Shown here: one piece after another, positions 28,173 through 36,919 of the stretch | Layout of the letters: every line of letters begins with the position of its first letter | Numbering within the stretch: the first letter of the stretch is position 1 | From: Paraglaciecola chathamensis S18K6 | GTDB taxonomy: Bacteria; Pseudomonadota; Gammaproteobacteria; Enterobacterales; Alteromonadaceae | Direction of reading: 5' to 3' | NCBI GenBank assembly: GCA_000314955.1 | Contig: BAEM01000056.1 | Location: forward strand, 172,092-236,091 | Length of the DNA: 64,000 bases | The notes under the pieces: model-generated | The model's input: the letters and a program-made list of their open reading frames with translations, nothing else | Database searches by the model: none | What the model was told of the DNA's origin: nothing | Position numbers and translations under genes: made by a program

Positions 28173-28913
28173 CTATTTTGCAAAACCACCAAGCGGTTTT
28201 AGTAGTAAAGGTGAAAGTGAAGCGTGCATCTCACGTAGCTCTTGTGGTAAGTCACCTAGGTGTACCATACGGGTGGGTGTTGCTGCTGCAATCCATCGTT
28301 CGGCATGATCATTCCAGTTTTCGATATGAATAAAAGAAGCTTCTAAATCTCGAAAACGCTCGTAAACTAATATGTCCCCCTCATCAGATAGGTAATATTG
28401 ATAGTTTAGTGTGCCTTCTTCTGTTTTGGCTCGTGCAACTTGAGAATTCATTACTTCTTTAAATGCTTCGAACTGACCTTGATTCAGTTTTGCCTCCACA
28501 ATCCAACCAAAATTTTCGAAGCTAGTATCATTCCCATTTTTAATTAAGCTTCCTTCATACTCTTCTCTTGCAAAACCAGCCAGAGGCTTTAACCAAGTAG
28601 GTACTAGCGAAGCATGACGTTCACGAACATCATCTGGCAAGTCACCAAGATGAAGCATGCGTGTTGGTTGCGCGGCTGAAATCCAGCGTTCAGCATGAGC
28701 ATCCCAGTTTTCGATATGCTCATGTGATGCATCAGCATCAGCAAAACGCTCATAAACTAAAATATCGCCGGAGTCTGACAAGTAATATTGATAGTTGAGC
28801 GTACCTTTTTCATTCAAAGCACGGTTCACTTGCGAATTCATTACCGCTTTAAAGTTTTCTAGCTCACCCTCTTTAAGCTTTGCTTCAACAATCCATCCAA
28901 AATTCGTAAACAT
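28173..28913 (-). CDS. tandem-duplicated ABM-fold protein
   Basis: 246-aa protein made of two near-copies of about 120 residues. FGWIVEAKL, NSQV-RA, GTLNYQYYLSD, GDILVYERF, HIENW-HAERW and PTRM-HLGDLP occur in both halves (about 4-115 and 135-240). Each half is an ABM-like ferredoxin fold that normally dimerises, so the fusion makes a covalent dimer. ATG 28913 follows GGAG. Its partner is the SMP-30-like protein downstream. Enzymatic activity is not deducible. Confidence 0.8.
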   Translation of the reverse strand: MFTNFGWIVEAKLKEGELENFKAVMNSQVNRALNEKGTLNYQYYLSDSGDILVYERFADADASHEHIENWDAHAERWISAAQPTRMLHLGDLPDDVRERHASLVPTWLKPLAGFAREEYEGSLIKNGNDTSFENFGWIVEAKLNQGQFEAFKEVMNSQVARAKTEEGTLNYQYYLSDEGDILVYERFRDLEASFIHIENWNDHAERWIAAATPTRMVHLGDLPQELREMHASLSPLLLKPLGGFAK

Positions 28914-28925
28914 GATTTTCTCCAA

Positions 28926-29640
28926 TTTAGTGGAAGCACTATTTCTTCCGACTTAACAAAAATTTTATATCGAGTCGATAAGTTGACGACGGAAGAAAGA
29001 TTAACAGAGGGAATTAGCTTTGATAATGAAGGCAATTAATGAACACTTCGTAGATTTTATTGATAATAAGGCGCGAAAGATGACAACTCACACTAAAATT
29101 TGCTGATTAAGAACCGCTGATTTATGCGAGCAGATTATTAATCCCTGAACGTCTATCTTGGGTGTTAAGCCAAAGCGACTATTAAAAGTCCGGAATGGCC
29201 GCAATAGGCACGTAGCTGAAGCGGAATACCACCGCGTTTCCAACCAAGGACCTCTAATCGCTCAAACGCCCCGTTTGCATTTCAAATTAAAGACTATTCG
29301 CAGGCTACTAAACTTAGATCTCCATTAACGTAGCGGATTCAAAATCTATCAATTAGCAATTTATCATCCTAAGAACCTTGGAATAAAAACAAGCTCGTTG
29401 GACAAAAACAGCCACTAAAACTTCAACAGATTTTTTAATATGGGTGACTAGATAAGTTCTTATTCACTAAAGAGGACGTTAGGAATTTAGTGCATCTAAT
29501 AGGTATTGAGTCTTTTCTAACATTTCAATGAACCTGTCCCCACAGGTTTACTCCTCTTAACCCTAAGATTTGATTCTCAAGAGGTTTAAACTAAGGTTGT
29601 ATGGTTTAACAATCTATAAGTTTACGATCTATTTTCATTG
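28926..29640. other. gene-free stretch
   Basis: About 700 bases without a credible gene, tandem repeat or strong hairpin on either strand. It presumably contains the promoters of the tandem-ABM gene (left) and the beta-lactamase-like gene (right). Confidence 0.5.
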
Positions 29641-29664
29641 ACAAATCAAAGGAAAGCCACTGCC

Positions 29665-30825
29665 ATGAAAAATATCACTCGGTTAGTTTCTGTTCTTCTT
29701 CTTTTCATTCTGAATACGTATGCCTTTGCTGATACACCAAAAATTATTTCCTTAGAAGGCAAACTTAAGTCACTTATACCAGCTAACGAACCGGGTTGTT
29801 CGGTCGGTGTTTTTGAAAAGGGAAATGCAATCATCAAAAAAGGTTACGGATTGGCGAACGCCGAATTAAATATCGCTATGTCTGATAATAATGTGCATCG
29901 AATGGCATCTGTTTCTAAACAATTCGTTGCAATGGCGGTTCGTTTATTGGCTGATCAGGGAAAAATAGAACTAAAAAATGACATATCAATCTACGTTAGT
30001 GACCTACCTGATTATGGCGCTAAGGTTTCGATAAATAGCATTATTGGTCATACCGCAGGCATGGGAGACTACGACTTGATCTCGACATACGGATATCCAA
30101 AAGATTTTATAGCAGAAGAAGGGGCCCTTAATTTAAAAGCTGTTTCAGGTCATCCATTTCGGGTTGGAAATGAAGATTACTTAAGCGTATCAGAATTTCA
30201 TGACGTAGTTAAAACCCTACCTTTAGTAATAAAACCTGATACAGAATGGCGTTACAGCAATATGGGCTACATCGTGTTAGCTATTCTTGTAGAAGAAGTA
30301 AGTGGATTAACACTTCGTGAATATACCGATAAATATATATTTAAACCACTTGATATGAATAACACCTTTTTCGCAGATAATGCAGTAGAGCTAATTAAGA
30401 ACAGAGCTTACGGGTACGCTAAGGATGAAAGCGGTAATTATATAAACGATATGACAAATTTGTTCGTTGTAGGAGATGGGGGACTGCATACCAACATTAG
30501 CGATATGCAGAAGTGGAATGCACAGTTTGATGCGCCAAAACTAGGTAAAAATCCAAAAGTATTTATACAAGAGTTCATGCTACCAAATAGCTCACTTCCG
30601 GTTAGTCCCGAAATTGGGGCTGATATCCTTTACGCTAATGGACAGTTTATTTCTAAAGATGAAAATGGAAAGTTGGTATCTCACTCTGGAGGTTGGTTAG
30701 GTGCAAACATCATGTATCGTCGTTATCCAGATAATCAATTTATGAACTTAGTTATGTGTAGTAACACATCAATTGATGTTAAGAATATTGCCGATACGAT
30801 AGATAAGTGGTATTTCAGCGAATAG
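29665..30825 (+). CDS. serine beta-lactamase-family (class C-like) hydrolase
   Basis: 386-aa exported protein of Pfam beta-lactamase type (penicillin-binding-protein fold, esterases and D-amino peptidases). Signal peptide about 1-22. SVSK (Ser82-Lys85) is the nucleophile motif, YSN in WRYSNMGY the second motif, HSGGW the KTG equivalent. ATG 29665 has AAAGGAAAG upstream. It stands alone. Substrate unknown; true penicillinase function is not implied. Confidence 0.85.
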   Translation: MKNITRLVSVLLLFILNTYAFADTPKIISLEGKLKSLIPANEPGCSVGVFEKGNAIIKKGYGLANAELNIAMSDNNVHRMASVSKQFVAMAVRLLADQGKIELKNDISIYVSDLPDYGAKVSINSIIGHTAGMGDYDLISTYGYPKDFIAEEGALNLKAVSGHPFRVGNEDYLSVSEFHDVVKTLPLVIKPDTEWRYSNMGYIVLAILVEEVSGLTLREYTDKYIFKPLDMNNTFFADNAVELIKNRAYGYAKDESGNYINDMTNLFVVGDGGLHTNISDMQKWNAQFDAPKLGKNPKVFIQEFMLPNSSLPVSPEIGADILYANGQFISKDENGKLVSHSGGWLGANIMYRRYPDNQFMNLVMCSNTSIDVKNIADTIDKWYFSE

Positions 30826-31140
30826 ATACCTCAACAGAGCATTAGCTTCTAATTGACTTCTAGAATTTTTAAATTGCCATTCGACATTTTTGTCTTCAAT
30901 AGCTGTAACTTGGACTTATGCGAAATTTACTTATTAACGGCCTATGCTTTCTCTGTCGGATCTGCTGTCTTAAGCATTGAAAATGATCATGTTCGCTTTT
31001 TCACTCTTATAGGCTGACAGGCTAAATGATAGCTATTTCAATTTGGATTGTTAACACCAAACGCTTTGGCTTGAGTTTGGGCATGGTTCTGCAACAGCTC
31101 TTGTTTCTGTTTCTGCTCCCTTGCTTACACAAGATGCATT
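30826..31140. other. gene-free stretch
   Basis: The genes on either side converge. I see no clear terminator stem and no gene in it. Confidence 0.4.
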
Positions 31141-31650
31141 TCACTCAACCCTTTTATAATTAAACTTTTCTTCTGTGGTGTTGCCCTCGTGTTCAATGGC
31201 AACATAAATATTGATCTCCTTGTCGCTTAGCCGCTCAATGGTTAGGCCGTTGAAGTAGACTTTATTGTCTGTGACTTTGACTAATTTGAAATCGACCTTT
31301 TTGTCTTTCTCTTCCCAGCCTGTTAGGTCTTTATTGAAGTGCTTCAAGCTGAATATAAGGGTGTCATTGACCTGTGATATGGTTTCAATTTCGTAGAATT
31401 GTACTTGGCCTTCAACCACCAGCTTAAATGCGCCCATCATACTGCCGCCCAGCGGGGGTGACCACACCTCTTCCACTACCCCGCCAAACGCTTCGCCTCG
31501 CCAATGGCCTGAAAGCCACTGGATCACGCTCAAATCTGCAGGTGGTGACTGCTGGTTATCGTCTAAAAATAGTAGGTTGCTAAATTTGTTATCTGCTAAA
31601 ACATCAAAAGAAAATAGCAATAGGAAGTAGAAAGCCCCTTTAGTCATCAT
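31141..31650 (-). CDS. DUF6265 family exported protein
   Basis: 169-aa protein with a signal peptide (1-19, ending DVLADN). The body has the DUF6265 pattern: IQWLSGHWRGEAFGGVVEEVWSPPLGGSMMGAFKLV, then a lipocalin-like beta-rich chain (FYEIETI, LKHFNKDLTGWEEKDK, FNGLTIERLSD). It probably binds a small ligand, function unknown. Monocistronic; upstream lies a short degenerate TTGTGTTG repeat (about 31670-31750). Confidence 0.75.
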   Translation of the reverse strand: MMTKGAFYFLLLFSFDVLADNKFSNLLFLDDNQQSPPADLSVIQWLSGHWRGEAFGGVVEEVWSPPLGGSMMGAFKLVVEGQVQFYEIETISQVNDTLIFSLKHFNKDLTGWEEKDKKVDFKLVKVTDNKVYFNGLTIERLSDKEINIYVAIEHEGNTTEEKFNYKRVE

Positions 31651-31811
31651 CTTTGCCTCATCAGTTTGTTGAATAATTTAGGTTGTTGCAACTTGTGTTG
31701 AACCTTGTGCTGCCTCTTGTGTTGCACCTTTTATTGAACCTTGCTGCTAGCTTAGCTAATAACGCTTGGCTTTGCTTACTATGTGCTGACACTTTGCACG
31801 GGTGTAAATCA

Positions 31812-32522
31812 TTATAAAAGCCCAGCGAAAAGCGGCATAACATAGCGGTTCAAAAACTGTATGCCCTGGGTTGTGTGCAACCAATACAAACCACCTAGGT
31901 TTAACAACACAGTGATCCAATAAACATGCTTAAACTCGGTTTTACTTGATTTATGCCTTAGCCAATTTTGCGCCAGTAATGCCCCAGGCCAGCCGCCAAG
32001 TAAAGCAAACAGATGCAAGGTGCTTTCTTTGGTACGCCAAAGCCCTTTTTGTGCGGCGTTTTTATCAATCGCGTAGGCGAGAAAAGCAATAACACTCGTG
32101 GCCACATAAATACCGCCCACCACAGGCGGTAAAGGGCTGACCAAAACAGATAGCGCTAACCCTACACAAAACAGCAAGATAAACGTATTCGCTAAGGTAT
32201 GACTTTGTGCTTTGCCTTTAGGTCGACGGCTTTGACTGGCTTGGTTATTTTTACCGCTGTTTTTGCTATGTACGTTTTTTGAACTTACGCTTTTGTTTAA
32301 CGCACCTGTTGCGTCCCGAGAGAACTGAATATTGACCGCTTTAGCGCGATGATTATCTTCTCGAACAAGCTCATAAATAATGATGTCACCATCAATGGGC
32401 CGCCTTGAACGCGGGTTAAAGGCCTTTATATGTACAAACGCCCTTTCGCCACCGCCATTTGGTTCAACAAAACCAAACCCTTTGTCGTCATTCCAATTAA
32501 ATATCTTTCCTTGAAAGCGCAT
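31812..32522 (-). CDS. cold-shock domain fused to DUF1294 membrane domain
   Basis: 236-aa protein. Residues 1-68 are a CSD (GKIFNWNDDKGFGFVEPNGGGERAFVHIKAF, RNP-like FGFV and FVHI), which binds single-stranded nucleic acid. A basic, Ser/Lys-rich linker follows (about 70-108). Residues 108-236 are DUF1294 with three to four membrane helices (YAIDKNAAQKGLWRTKESTLHLFALLGGWPGALLAQ). This fusion is a known family. It would tether an RNA/DNA-binding domain to the inner membrane. Confidence 0.88.
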   Translation of the reverse strand: MRFQGKIFNWNDDKGFGFVEPNGGGERAFVHIKAFNPRSRRPIDGDIIIYELVREDNHRAKAVNIQFSRDATGALNKSVSSKNVHSKNSGKNNQASQSRRPKGKAQSHTLANTFILLFCVGLALSVLVSPLPPVVGGIYVATSVIAFLAYAIDKNAAQKGLWRTKESTLHLFALLGGWPGALLAQNWLRHKSSKTEFKHVYWITVLLNLGGLYWLHTTQGIQFLNRYVMPLFAGLL

Positions 32523-32951
32523 AATCCCTCATTAACTTAACTTTTTACCGTGCCTACCCGCACGTACTTCACGGTATTAACAGCCTGCGCAGCGATACCG
32601 TTGTTAAAATTGTATCACTGGAACTGCTGCGAAACACCCACATCGATGTATCAATGATACAACTCTCAGAAAGATGAACATTCACAATGAGATAAGCAGC
32701 TTAGAACAATTAGCCTTTCAGTTTACCCAGTATTTAAAAGTCTTATAACTCAACAACTATACGCAAAAAATTCATCACCCGAGAGCAAACTTATATTGGC
32801 GACTTGCTAATTAGTACAAAATTGCGCTTTGTTTTCAGATAGAATCGCGTCATGTTTTTTCTTGTGTAAATAACAACGTGCTGAGTCGTTTTTATTCTCA
32901 ATGTATAGCGAACGACGCCTTTCTTTTCTTCTCAATAAATGACTCAAATTA
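32523..32951. other. gene-free stretch upstream of MYG1
   Basis: 430 bases between divergent genes. It contains the palindromic ATCGATGTATCAATGATAC region near 32643-32661 and AT-rich promoter-like DNA, but no gene that I can support. Confidence 0.4.
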
Positions 32952-33821
32952 ATGACTGATAAAATTGTAGTAACTCACAGTGGTAGTTTTCATGCTGACG
33001 ATGTGTTCAGTGTGGCGGCTCTTAAGCAAATACTTCCGTCTTTTACCCTCATTCGCACGCGTGATAAAGACACTATCGCCAAGGCGGATGTGGTAATTGA
33101 TGTAGGCGGCGAACACGACCCAGCAACAGACCGCTTTGACCATCATCAACGTGGTGGCGCGGGCGAGCGTGACAATGGCATTCCCTACTCCTCTTTCGGC
33201 TTGATTTGGCAAAAATATGGCCTCGCTATTTGCGAAAATGATCAAGGCGTAGCGAATGCACTTGATTCCGGGTTAGTTTCGACCATTGATGCCATCGACT
33301 GTGGGCATGTAAAAGGGGTGTCTGAAGGTATTAGCCTTAGCCAAACCATTTCAATGTTCAACCCAACATGGCAAGAAGACAGCGATTTTGACAGCGGCTT
33401 TAATGAAGCCGTAGAGTTTGCCTCTCGGGTATTAACGCGCTTTATCGCTGGCGCTAAAGGTAGTATTAACGCAAAAGCCATCGTGGCCGATGCCATAAAA
33501 AATGCCCAAGACGAAAGAGTGATCGTATTGGAAAAATACACGCCGTGGAAAAAGACAGTTCATACCTTATCTGAAAAAGCGTTATATGTGATTTACCCAT
33601 CACAATCTGAGCAATGGATGATTCAAGCCGTACCTGTAGAGCCGGGTTCATTTGAAGACAAAAGACCCCTACCAAAAGCATGGGCTGGGTTGTCTGATGA
33701 AGCACTTCAGGATGAAACAGGAATTGAAGACGCCATGTTTTGCCACAACGGCTTATTCATAGCCGGCACCGCATCATTCGAAAGCACAATGAAAATGGCA
33801 GCACTGGCACTAAAAGAATAA
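32952..33821 (+). CDS. MYG1-family metal-dependent hydrolase
   Basis: 289-aa protein of the MYG1 family (DHH-like phosphoesterase fold; the eukaryotic member is a 3'-5' RNA exonuclease). Seen: VTHSGSFHADDVFSVAALK (metal His/Asp), VIDVGGEHDPATDRFDHHQRG (DHH motif), STIDAIDCGH. Complete, ATG at 32952. The nucleic-acid substrate in bacteria is not established. Monocistronic, followed by a long inverted repeat. Confidence 0.88.
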   Translation: MTDKIVVTHSGSFHADDVFSVAALKQILPSFTLIRTRDKDTIAKADVVIDVGGEHDPATDRFDHHQRGGAGERDNGIPYSSFGLIWQKYGLAICENDQGVANALDSGLVSTIDAIDCGHVKGVSEGISLSQTISMFNPTWQEDSDFDSGFNEAVEFASRVLTRFIAGAKGSINAKAIVADAIKNAQDERVIVLEKYTPWKKTVHTLSEKALYVIYPSQSEQWMIQAVPVEPGSFEDKRPLPKAWAGLSDEALQDETGIEDAMFCHNGLFIAGTASFESTMKMAALALKE

Positions 33822-33869
33822 AGCAAGCTGCGAACACCTTCGCTAAAAGTTGCTATCTCACACGCCAAA

Positions 33870-33905
33870 AACCTTGGCTACCTACGCAGAAGCGTAGCCA
33901 AGGTT
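33870..33905. terminator. 12-bp inverted repeat after MYG1
   Basis: AACCTTGGCTAC and GTAGCCAAGGTT pair perfectly around a 12-base loop. No T-run follows, so it may act as a rho-assisted stop or mRNA end stabiliser. Confidence 0.45.
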
Positions 33906-34257
33906 GCCCCCACCAAGTAATTAACAATCAAAATCAGACAGCTATTAACCGCGTCTTGTTAATTTCTTTCGGTGCCAATTAAAAAAATCGGGCCAACAAT
34001 TATTATGGCTGTCCTGTTAATTTATCCTGCTAATTTAGTAACAATTATCATGGGTGTCTTCGTAATTTGTAATTTCTGCTTTCGTAATTTCTGTTAATTT
34101 ACGGCAGCAGAACAACCATTAATATCAATAAAAACAATAATCTAACAGGCTAATTTCATCCTGAAATGTATTCTCTTTATCATGGGTGTCTTCATAATTT
34201 TTATGTGAAAATGAGAGATAATACTTAAGTCGCCTAACTTCCAAGACAGCGGGGCAT
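33906..34257. repeat. AT-rich gene-free stretch with 24-bp direct repeat
   Basis: 34045-34068 and 34177-34200 are direct repeats (23 of 24 identical, beginning TTATCATGGGTGTC). Their first 14 bases are the reverse complement of the motif beside the Y1 transposase at 4331-4344. Several TTAATTT/GTAATTT short repeats lie between. This may be the footprint of a lost related element. Confidence 0.55.
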
Positions 34258-35157
34258 TTATGCGTCCGCTTGCCTTTGCTTGTTAAGCGCTAACTGGTTT
34301 AAAGCTTTAACGATTTCTTCTCCTCTTTTATCTACTAGGGGAATCAGTTCTTTTAACTTTTGCGATGAAACCACTAGTCCTAGATTGTTAGGAATATTCG
34401 AGCGAGCTTGAAGCTTCGATTGCGCAATTGGTACCTCGACAATATCGCCAGTTGCAGTATGCTGTGGTCCTGCATATAGAATACCTAAGAACTTAAACAG
34501 CCCCTTACCCATTTGATATGAGCCAGATTTTGATTGAGTCCCAAGCGGGTTATATAAAAATACTGGGGAGCCGCTGGAGCCAGGAAAGCATGCCGCATCA
34601 ATCAAAAAAACAGGTTTATTGTTCCAGTTGAGGGCTGGATCTGTTGAAGTTACTCCTTTTCGAATCACTGGTTGATTGTTGTGTTCATCCCATATTCCAT
34701 TTGGGTAACCAACCATAACAATATCTTGTACAGCAGCTAAATCACTTAACTCTTCTAAGGTAGGAACTGTTTCAAACCCCATTAGACCGTAATAGTAGTA
34801 ACGCCCTTTATCCGCCCACATTTGAAGTGTAGGACCTAAAATGAAAGCACATAAATCCACATCTGTTTCAGGATGACGAACTAAAAAAGAATCAAACCCA
34901 CTAATAGTTATTTTTTCAGGAGGTGAATCCATTGGCATGTCATTTTCATCTTTTCTAGTTAAAAAGATTGAAAAAGATTTTGCCCCATCAAGAACATGCT
35001 TATTCGTAATTAAAACGATCGTTTGCAGGTTCTCTTCTTGAGATATAACAAAAAAGAACCCTGTCCCAGTCGTCTTACCTCCAGAACTTAAAGTGGTTTC
35101 AATTCGGGTTGTACAAAAACGCATCCATTCTGACTTTGAAACAAGCTTTTGAGCCAA
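34258..35157 (-). CDS. trypsin-like serine protease domain protein (orphan)
   Basis: 299-aa protein with a chymotrypsin-fold protease core. LITNKHVLDG gives His54, ETDVDLCAF gives Asp101 and CFPGSSGSPVF gives Ser194, a complete triad. No signal peptide or membrane segment, so it appears cytoplasmic, which is unusual for this fold but typical of accessory or phage-defence proteases. It stands alone between AT-rich repeats and a hairpin cluster. C-terminal helix (about 265-299) may bind a partner. Target unknown. Confidence 0.75.
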   Translation of the reverse strand: MAQKLVSKSEWMRFCTTRIETTLSSGGKTTGTGFFFVISQEENLQTIVLITNKHVLDGAKSFSIFLTRKDENDMPMDSPPEKITISGFDSFLVRHPETDVDLCAFILGPTLQMWADKGRYYYYGLMGFETVPTLEELSDLAAVQDIVMVGYPNGIWDEHNNQPVIRKGVTSTDPALNWNNKPVFLIDAACFPGSSGSPVFLYNPLGTQSKSGSYQMGKGLFKFLGILYAGPQHTATGDIVEVPIAQSKLQARSNIPNNLGLVVSSQKLKELIPLVDKRGEEIVKALNQLALNKQRQADA

Positions 35158-35421
35158 ACTATCTTCCCTACACTTAACAATATTAATATCTGGAAAATTT
35201 CCGTATTAAATAACGAAATTTTTCCATCTTTCTACATCTGTCTTTTTTTAGCATACACCGTAACTTGTTGTACAGGTTAAATTTTTTCCATCTATTGAAC
35301 TAGTTGTTGTAGAAATACTGAAAACTCCCAAGATTTCGCTGTTTACCGGAATGACAGTGGAGAGTGTATATAAAAACAACCGTAAAGTTGATTACATCTA
35401 AGTGAGCGAAGCGAATGCTTC

Positions 35422-35595
35422 GGCGACAAAGTCGCTGCTTTGCTTTATCCACCGACTCAAGTTTCCCGAGCATCGCAGGCTCACACTGGTTAGATTGAAG
35501 GGATTTAATCTAAGTGAAAGCCGCGTCGGGAACGCGTTTTCACGACCAGAGTGAGTCAAGACGCACAGGAATAGAAACTTGCTGGAGGGCGGCCC
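35422..35595. repeat. long direct repeat module, copy A1
   Basis: About 170 bases nearly identical to 36343-36530, starting GGCGACAAAGTCGCTGCTTT and ending GGAGGGCGGCC. The right arm of its central hairpin is decayed compared with copy A2. Confidence 0.75.
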
Positions 35596-36261
35596 TTTTT
35601 GTTTACTTTTTGCGGCGTTGGTAAAAAGTAAATCGAGCCCTCGGGACGAGGGGTTGAAAAAGCGTCATGGATGACGTGGGCGACGCCCATAAACAGCGAA
35701 GCTGTACTTGCTGCACGAAGTGCATAACGTTTGCGCAGCACATGCTCTGGCGACAAAGTCGATGCTTTTGATTTTTACGCGACTCAAACTTTCCCGATAA
35801 AAGTATCGGCTTGTCAGATGGCCAGACATGGGTGCACCCGAGGCTCTTAGGAGCACTGCTCCTATCGGGTAAACGGTTCGCCATGGATGGTGAAGCTGGG
35901 TGAGGTACCAAGGACGGATTTAAAGTCAGTTTTGTATTAGAAGTTTTCGAAGAGCTTAATTAGCGAAGTGCTTTACAGGGATGTTTCCTCACGCCGCTCT
36001 GACATTAAAGCCGTTACTTTTAGCGGTGAAGGAAGTTTGGTGGAGACCGGCTTCTTTTATGAAATACATCCATGTATTTCACCTGCGCCAAGAACGCTTA
36101 GGCCATCCTTCGGATGTTCAAATTCATTCCCGATAAATTTGTGCTTACTTTTCTTAGCTGTTGAAGAAAAGTAAGTTGGACGGAATGGATTCCGTTTGAA
36201 AAAGCGTCATGGATGAAGTGGGCGAAGCCCATAAACAGCCAAGCTGTGCTTGGAGCACGAA

Positions 36262-36331
36262 GTGCATAACGTGTGCGCAGCACATGAATAAGCGAAGTGC
36301 ATAACGTGTGCGCAGCACATGAATAAGCGAA
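36262..36331. repeat. 35-bp tandem duplication
   Basis: Two exact adjacent copies (36262-36296 and 36297-36331), each containing the mini-hairpin TGTGCGCAGCACA and the half-unit AAGCGAA. Confidence 0.8.
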
Positions 36332-36342
36332 GTGAATACTCT

Positions 36343-36530
36343 GGCGGCGAAGTCGCTGCTTTGCTTTCGATTTTTTCTTTTATACCGACTCAAGTTTCCC
36401 GAGCATCGCAGGCTCACACTGGTTAGATTGAAGGGATTCAATCTAACCAGTGTGAGCCGCGTAGGGAACGCGTTTTCACGAGCAGAGTGAGTCAAGACGC
36501 ACAGGAATAGAAACTTGTTGGAGGGCGGCC
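36343..36530. repeat. long direct repeat module, copy A2
   Basis: Second copy of the module at 35422-35595. It is a little longer owing to an inserted T-rich segment (36366-36384) and carries an intact perfect hairpin in its middle. Confidence 0.75.
36411..36458. repeat. perfect 22-bp hairpin with GGGA loop
   Basis: The arm 36411-36432 (starting GGCTCACACTGG) pairs base for base with 36437-36458, leaving a four-base loop. In copy A1 the corresponding right arm has several mismatches. Confidence 0.9.
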
Positions 36531-36919
36531 TTTACAAAATACGTCCTGTATTTTGCCTTTCAGGCCTTACTTCGTAAGTTCAAAATGGTTCCCGACCATT
36601 TTGTCTTGATCACTTTTTTCGGCTGTTGGAAAGAAGTGACTGGCAGACCATGGATTGTCTGTCATACCCAGCATGGATGCTGGTGCACGAAGTGCATAAT
36701 GTGGGCGAAGCCCATAAACAGCGAAGCTGTGCCTGATGCACGCAGTGCATAAATAAGCAAAGCGCATGCTTGGCACACGAAGTGTGTAGGCAGCGAAGCT
36801 GTGCTTGGAGCACGAAGTGCATTAGCAAACGCAGCGAATAACCAAATCCAGTGTGAATTCCCATTTCCTCAGGTAGAATACCGCCCCTTAATTGATTCAC
36901 TTTCCCGGACTATTTCTCT

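Larger units (their letters stand above)
35393..36850. repeat. non-coding cluster of hairpins and mosaic repeats
   Basis: Nothing here looks coding. The DNA is a mosaic of short palindromes. At least a dozen are 4-5 bp stems closed by GAA or GCA triloops: ACAGC-GAA-GCTGT (35693, 36718), TGCAC-GAA-GTGCA (35712, 36684), TGGGC-GAA-GCCCA (36219, 36702), TGTGC-GCA-GCACA (36272, 36307), TGCAC-GCA-GTGCA (36737), CACAC-GAA-GTGTG (36774), CAGC-GAA-GCTG (36791), GCAC-GAA-GTGC (36255, 36810). Larger hairpins occur at 36061-36080, 36535-36555, 36566-36578 and 36581-36603. Open frames across it are by-products of the repeats. Confidence 0.85.

Noticed and set aside
31661..31843. 60-residue minus-strand frame over TTGTGTTG repeats
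   Set aside because: Composition follows a degenerate short repeat; no start signal and no homology visible.
36262..36331. Possible CRISPR array from the regularly repeated units
   Set aside because: Units are exact adjacent tandem copies with no unique spacers, and no cas genes are present.
35556..36900. Six overlapping minus-strand frames of 61-113 residues
   Set aside because: They are made entirely of the hairpin repeats, read through several modules in different frames, and lack ribosome sites.
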